Shown piece after piece: positions 21,595 to 24,078 of a stretch of DNA of 24,078 bases. Within the stretch, counting starts at the first letter, position 1; the number at the start of each line of letters is the position of its first letter. The translations under genes and the position numbers were made by a program. The notes beneath the pieces are model-generated. The model saw only the letters and a list, made by a program, of their open reading frames with translations. It had not been told where the DNA came from and did no database searches. This DNA comes from Prolixibacteraceae bacterium (GTDB lineage Bacteria > Bacteroidota > Bacteroidia > Bacteroidales > Prolixibacteraceae): the NCBI GenBank assembly GCA_003537645.1, contig DPRM01000051.1:8823-32900 (forward strand), written 5' to 3'.

Positions 21595-24078
21595 CTAACT
21601 TTTTGTGACCTGAAGTCCGGTTGGCGAAACGCTGAAATCGACAAAACGAGCCCTTACATTAATCGGGTTGGTTGTCAGTTCGTGCCGGATAGAACCTGCT
21701 GCTTTTTCATCTTTGGCAATCATAAGCATAAATCCGCCTCCGCCAGCTCCCAGAAGTTTAAATCCGGCAACCCAGGGTGCGATGCGGTCAATAATCTTCT
21801 GAATTTCCGGAGTATTCGTGCCACTATCCATTTTTTGGTTCAATTGCCAGCTTCGGCTGATATTTTTACCCAAACCTTCAACGTCTTTAGTTGAAAGGGT
21901 TTGACTGGTATTTTCGGCATGGTGCTTCAGCTCTTCGAGAATGGCCAGGTGCCCCGATGAGTTGAGGAACATACCCCGTACAATTTCAGCCAGGATACTT
22001 TTGGCGATACGGGTTATTCCGGTATAATACAGCAGCATTCTGCATTTGTACATCGGATCGGTGAACAGCGAGTCGGGCAGCCATTTTATGGCGGGGCTTT
22101 GGATTTTCCCGGGAACGGTTTCCAGCAACTTGATGCCTTCAAGTATCCCGCCAAACTGATCTTGCCATCCTCCGCCTGTTGTGAGCAATTGTTCGAGTGC
22201 AAGGGTGCGTCGGCCTGTTTCCGTTTTATCCCAGCCCAGGCCGCAGACTTCGGAAATAGTTCCGAGTACGGTAGCTGCCAGAATGGAACTGGTGCCTAAT
22301 CCTGAACCTTTGGGGACGGCAGACAAAATGGAGATTTCCAGTCCGCCCCCGGCATCCGATAGTTGTTTGTTTAAAGATGGATATTTCCGGTACGAGAATT
22401 CGGGAATGAACCCAGCCAGGGCCAAGGCCGCTTTAGGAATGGCAAATGGAGAACCGATGTTGAAAAAAGCCCTTAACTCGTCGAAAGTGGTAATCGTTTC
22501 CTGTGCGCCCAAATCGATGGAACGAATAATAAATTCAGGCTTTTCAGAAGCTTTAATGTAACAATGCAGCGGTGGCTGACCATTTAATTCAACCGCCAGA
22601 TTGACCACTTTTCCTCCATGCAAAAAACAATAGGGTGGGGTATCCGACCATCCACCTGCCAGATCGAGTCGCACCGGACTGCGGCCCCATGCAATCTGGT
22701 CGGGTAGTAGCTGGATACATGGTTCAACAGGTCGTTGGTGAAAATGCTCCAGCACCGAGTCCCGGAGGTAATCAAATGCTATTTTTTCTTCACTGATAAA
22801 TTCATGTTCTTTCCGCCGTTCTACTGTTGCCCGAAACATATGAAAATGAATCGGAGTCCAGTCTTTCGATTTTCCGGGAAGTGGTTGCGGAAGTTCCATG
22901 TTTTGGCTGACGTATTCGTGGGCCAGTTGTTCGAGGTCGAGCTGGTAAAAAACCGAATTGTTGTAGTTTCGTGCTATAGCCGGAATCGCTTTTAAACGGA
23001 ATGCAGTACCTTGCTTTTCGAGTAGCGGAATGTTACAGACAGCGCTGATTTCTTCAGCACTTAATCTTTTAGATTGCAGCCAGAATGTGGTAAAGTCGGG
23101 TTTGTTTTGTGGTTGGGGATCAATTAACCATTGTATGAAATCTTCGGTAATCTGATTCTTTTTGACCACCGGGAAAAGCGGAAGCAACTGGATGTCGGTA
23201 TCTTCAGCTACATGCTGAAATGCCTTCGTCAATTCCCGTTTCTGTAACCATTCGTTCAGCGGCAATTCCATAAAATGCGTGGCATCACTGGTCCTGTTTC
23301 CCCTGAAAGGGTCTGTAAATCCATAGTTTCTGATTATTACCTCATCTTCGCTGATTGGCGGCATATCCAGACAATTCCCCTGATATAATTTCAGGTTCCA
23401 GGTATTTTCAGGAATATGGGTTAATGCATGTTTTTTTTGTAGTTTCCAACCTGGGGGAATAGAGGCATTCTCTATCCAAAGGTGATTTTGTTCCTGATTT
23501 AATGGTGTGGAAACCTCTGCATTTAATACAAAGATGGATGGGTGAGGTTTGATTTGCCGGTGCCAGATCTCACGCTGATCGGTAATCCTGTTTTGGATAG
23601 CCAAGTTGGAGGTAATGAGTTCGGAGGTGTTACCTAAATGGTAGAACTCGCCGCCTTCCAGATTTACCAAAGCTACTTTTAACTCGCTAACTTCACGGTC
23701 TGCTGTCCGTGGCGATTCGCCCATAGCTGTGCCGAAATCGCTGTACAAATCGTAATTCGCCGGAATGGCGTTTTCGTATTTTTCCCCATTCCAGCCACAA
23801 CGGTTCATGAGTAAGTCAACGGCCTTGTCGCTTAGTAGCCAAATCCCAATATCCATCAGAAAATAGTACTGGTGTATGAGCTCTTTGATAGTCGATATTG
23901 AAGGTTTTTGCAGCATAAACTGCAAGTCGCCTGGATTTTCATGGGTGGCAAAAAACACGCCGTGATTGGTCGCTTTTTCAGGTTCGAGCCACATCCCAAA
24001 GCAAACGATATCTGCTTCCGGAATTTCAGGAATATTTTTGCCCGAAAAAATCAGGGTGTCGCCACTGGCCACCAGGGT
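21595..24078 (-). CDS. fkp: Bifunctional fucokinase / L-fucose-1-phosphate guanylyltransferase (Fkp-like), 5' end outside the window
   Basis: The frame is open from the window end to the stop at 21595, giving 827 residues; the complete Bacteroides Fkp is about 950. The protein converts free L-fucose to L-fucose-1-phosphate with ATP and then to GDP-L-fucose with GTP, supplying fucose for capsule and glycoproteins. The visible N-terminal part is the guanylyltransferase domain with LVASGDTLIF. The C-terminal half is a GHMP kinase: SPVRLDLAGGWSDTPPYC, then AVPKGSGLGTSSILA (the ATP loop), GGGWQDQFGG, and KLLGAGGGGFMLMI. Both halves look intact, with no frameshift. The start codon and promoter lie beyond the window. 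Its convergent partner is a Wzi-family capsule protein, consistent with a surface polysaccharide role. Confidence 0.92.
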   Translation of the reverse strand, partial: TLVASGDTLIFSGKNIPEIPEADIVCFGMWLEPEKATNHGVFFATHENPGDLQFMLQKPSISTIKELIHQYYFLMDIGIWLLSDKAVDLLMNRCGWNGEKYENAIPANYDLYSDFGTAMGESPRTADREVSELKVALVNLEGGEFYHLGNTSELITSNLAIQNRITDQREIWHRQIKPHPSIFVLNAEVSTPLNQEQNHLWIENASIPPGWKLQKKHALTHIPENTWNLKLYQGNCLDMPPISEDEVIIRNYGFTDPFRGNRTSDATHFMELPLNEWLQKRELTKAFQHVAEDTDIQLLPLFPVVKKNQITEDFIQWLIDPQPQNKPDFTTFWLQSKRLSAEEISAVCNIPLLEKQGTAFRLKAIPAIARNYNNSVFYQLDLEQLAHEYVSQNMELPQPLPGKSKDWTPIHFHMFRATVERRKEHEFISEEKIAFDYLRDSVLEHFHQRPVEPCIQLLPDQIAWGRSPVRLDLAGGWSDTPPYCFLHGGKVVNLAVELNGQPPLHCYIKASEKPEFIIRSIDLGAQETITTFDELRAFFNIGSPFAIPKAALALAGFIPEFSYRKYPSLNKQLSDAGGGLEISILSAVPKGSGLGTSSILAATVLGTISEVCGLGWDKTETGRRTLALEQLLTTGGGWQDQFGGILEGIKLLETVPGKIQSPAIKWLPDSLFTDPMYKCRMLLYYTGITRIAKSILAEIVRGMFLNSSGHLAILEELKHHAENTSQTLSTKDVEGLGKNISRSWQLNQKMDSGTNTPEIQKIIDRIAPWVAGFKLLGAGGGGFMLMIAKDEKAAGSIRHELTTNPINVRARFVDFSVSPTGLQVTKS

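Noticed and set aside
19646..24078. A complete capsule biosynthesis cluster
   Set aside because: Wzi and Fkp are convergent neighbours, but no wza, wzc, wzx, wzy or glycosyltransferase set is beside them in the window; the rest could only lie beyond base 24078.
1..24078. CRISPR array, prophage, insertion sequence, tRNA or rRNA
   Set aside because: I looked for regular direct repeats, transposase or integrase motifs and cloverleaf or rRNA-like sequence on both strands and saw none; a covariance or HMM scan would be needed to exclude small RNAs.

Overview
This is a compact, fully coding stretch of a Bacteroidota chromosome. Gene content points to the Bacteroidales/Marinilabiliales side of the phylum, though the family is only a guess. 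The evidence is a Bacteroidota-type P5C dehydrogenase, DivIC, AMP nucleosidase, DUF3109, a Wzi-family barrel and an Fkp-type fucokinase/guanylyltransferase. Exact copies of the Bacteroidota -7 promoter box (TAnnTTTG) also sit just upstream of several genes. I see no rRNA, tRNA, CRISPR array, transposase, phage gene or origin, and no gene-free stretch longer than about 235 bases.

Layout. 1-956 (+): the 3' end of pruA, a strong bidirectional-type terminator, then a DivIC/FtsB-like division protein. 1148-1738 (+): YqgE/AlgH, with a clear promoter. 1731-5448 (-): a tight five-gene operon read AMP nucleosidase, holA, rhomboid protease, gmhB-like HAD phosphatase, class IV aminotransferase fold protein (spacings 14, 12, 0 and -4). 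5617-6072 (+): a lone HsdR N-terminal nuclease-fold protein, divergent from the operon. 6078-7721 (-): a SulP anion transporter with STAS domain. 7878-8367 (+): a hicB-hicA toxin-antitoxin pair. 8350-11453 (-): recR, a GT2/phosphoglycosyltransferase-like fusion and a GNAT acetyltransferase, almost without spacing. 11529-14117 (-): a hybrid PAS histidine kinase. 14290-15927 (-): a long-chain acyl-CoA ligase. 16162-17230 (+): an HD phosphohydrolase and a VOC protein. 17277-19471 (-): gpmI followed by a cysteine-rich DUF3109 protein, with a long palindromic repeat between them. 19646-21508 (+): a Wzi-family outer-membrane barrel. A terminator separates it from the convergent Fkp gene (21595 to the window end, -), whose 5' end is missing.

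The genes are mostly housekeeping (proline catabolism, division, replication, recombination, glycolysis, purine salvage) mixed with envelope and surface-polysaccharide functions (GT2 fusion, GmhB, Wzi, Fkp). No clearly new multi-gene system is visible. The most unusual items are two proteins that keep a family fold but appear to have lost the catalytic residues: the class IV aminotransferase fold protein lacks the PLP lysine and other cofactor contacts, and the GT2 fusion carries a sugar-transferase tail with the catalytic core deleted. Other points of interest are the intact-motif solitary HsdR-N protein, the palindromic intergenic repeats, and a consistent set of promoter boxes that settles several start codons.
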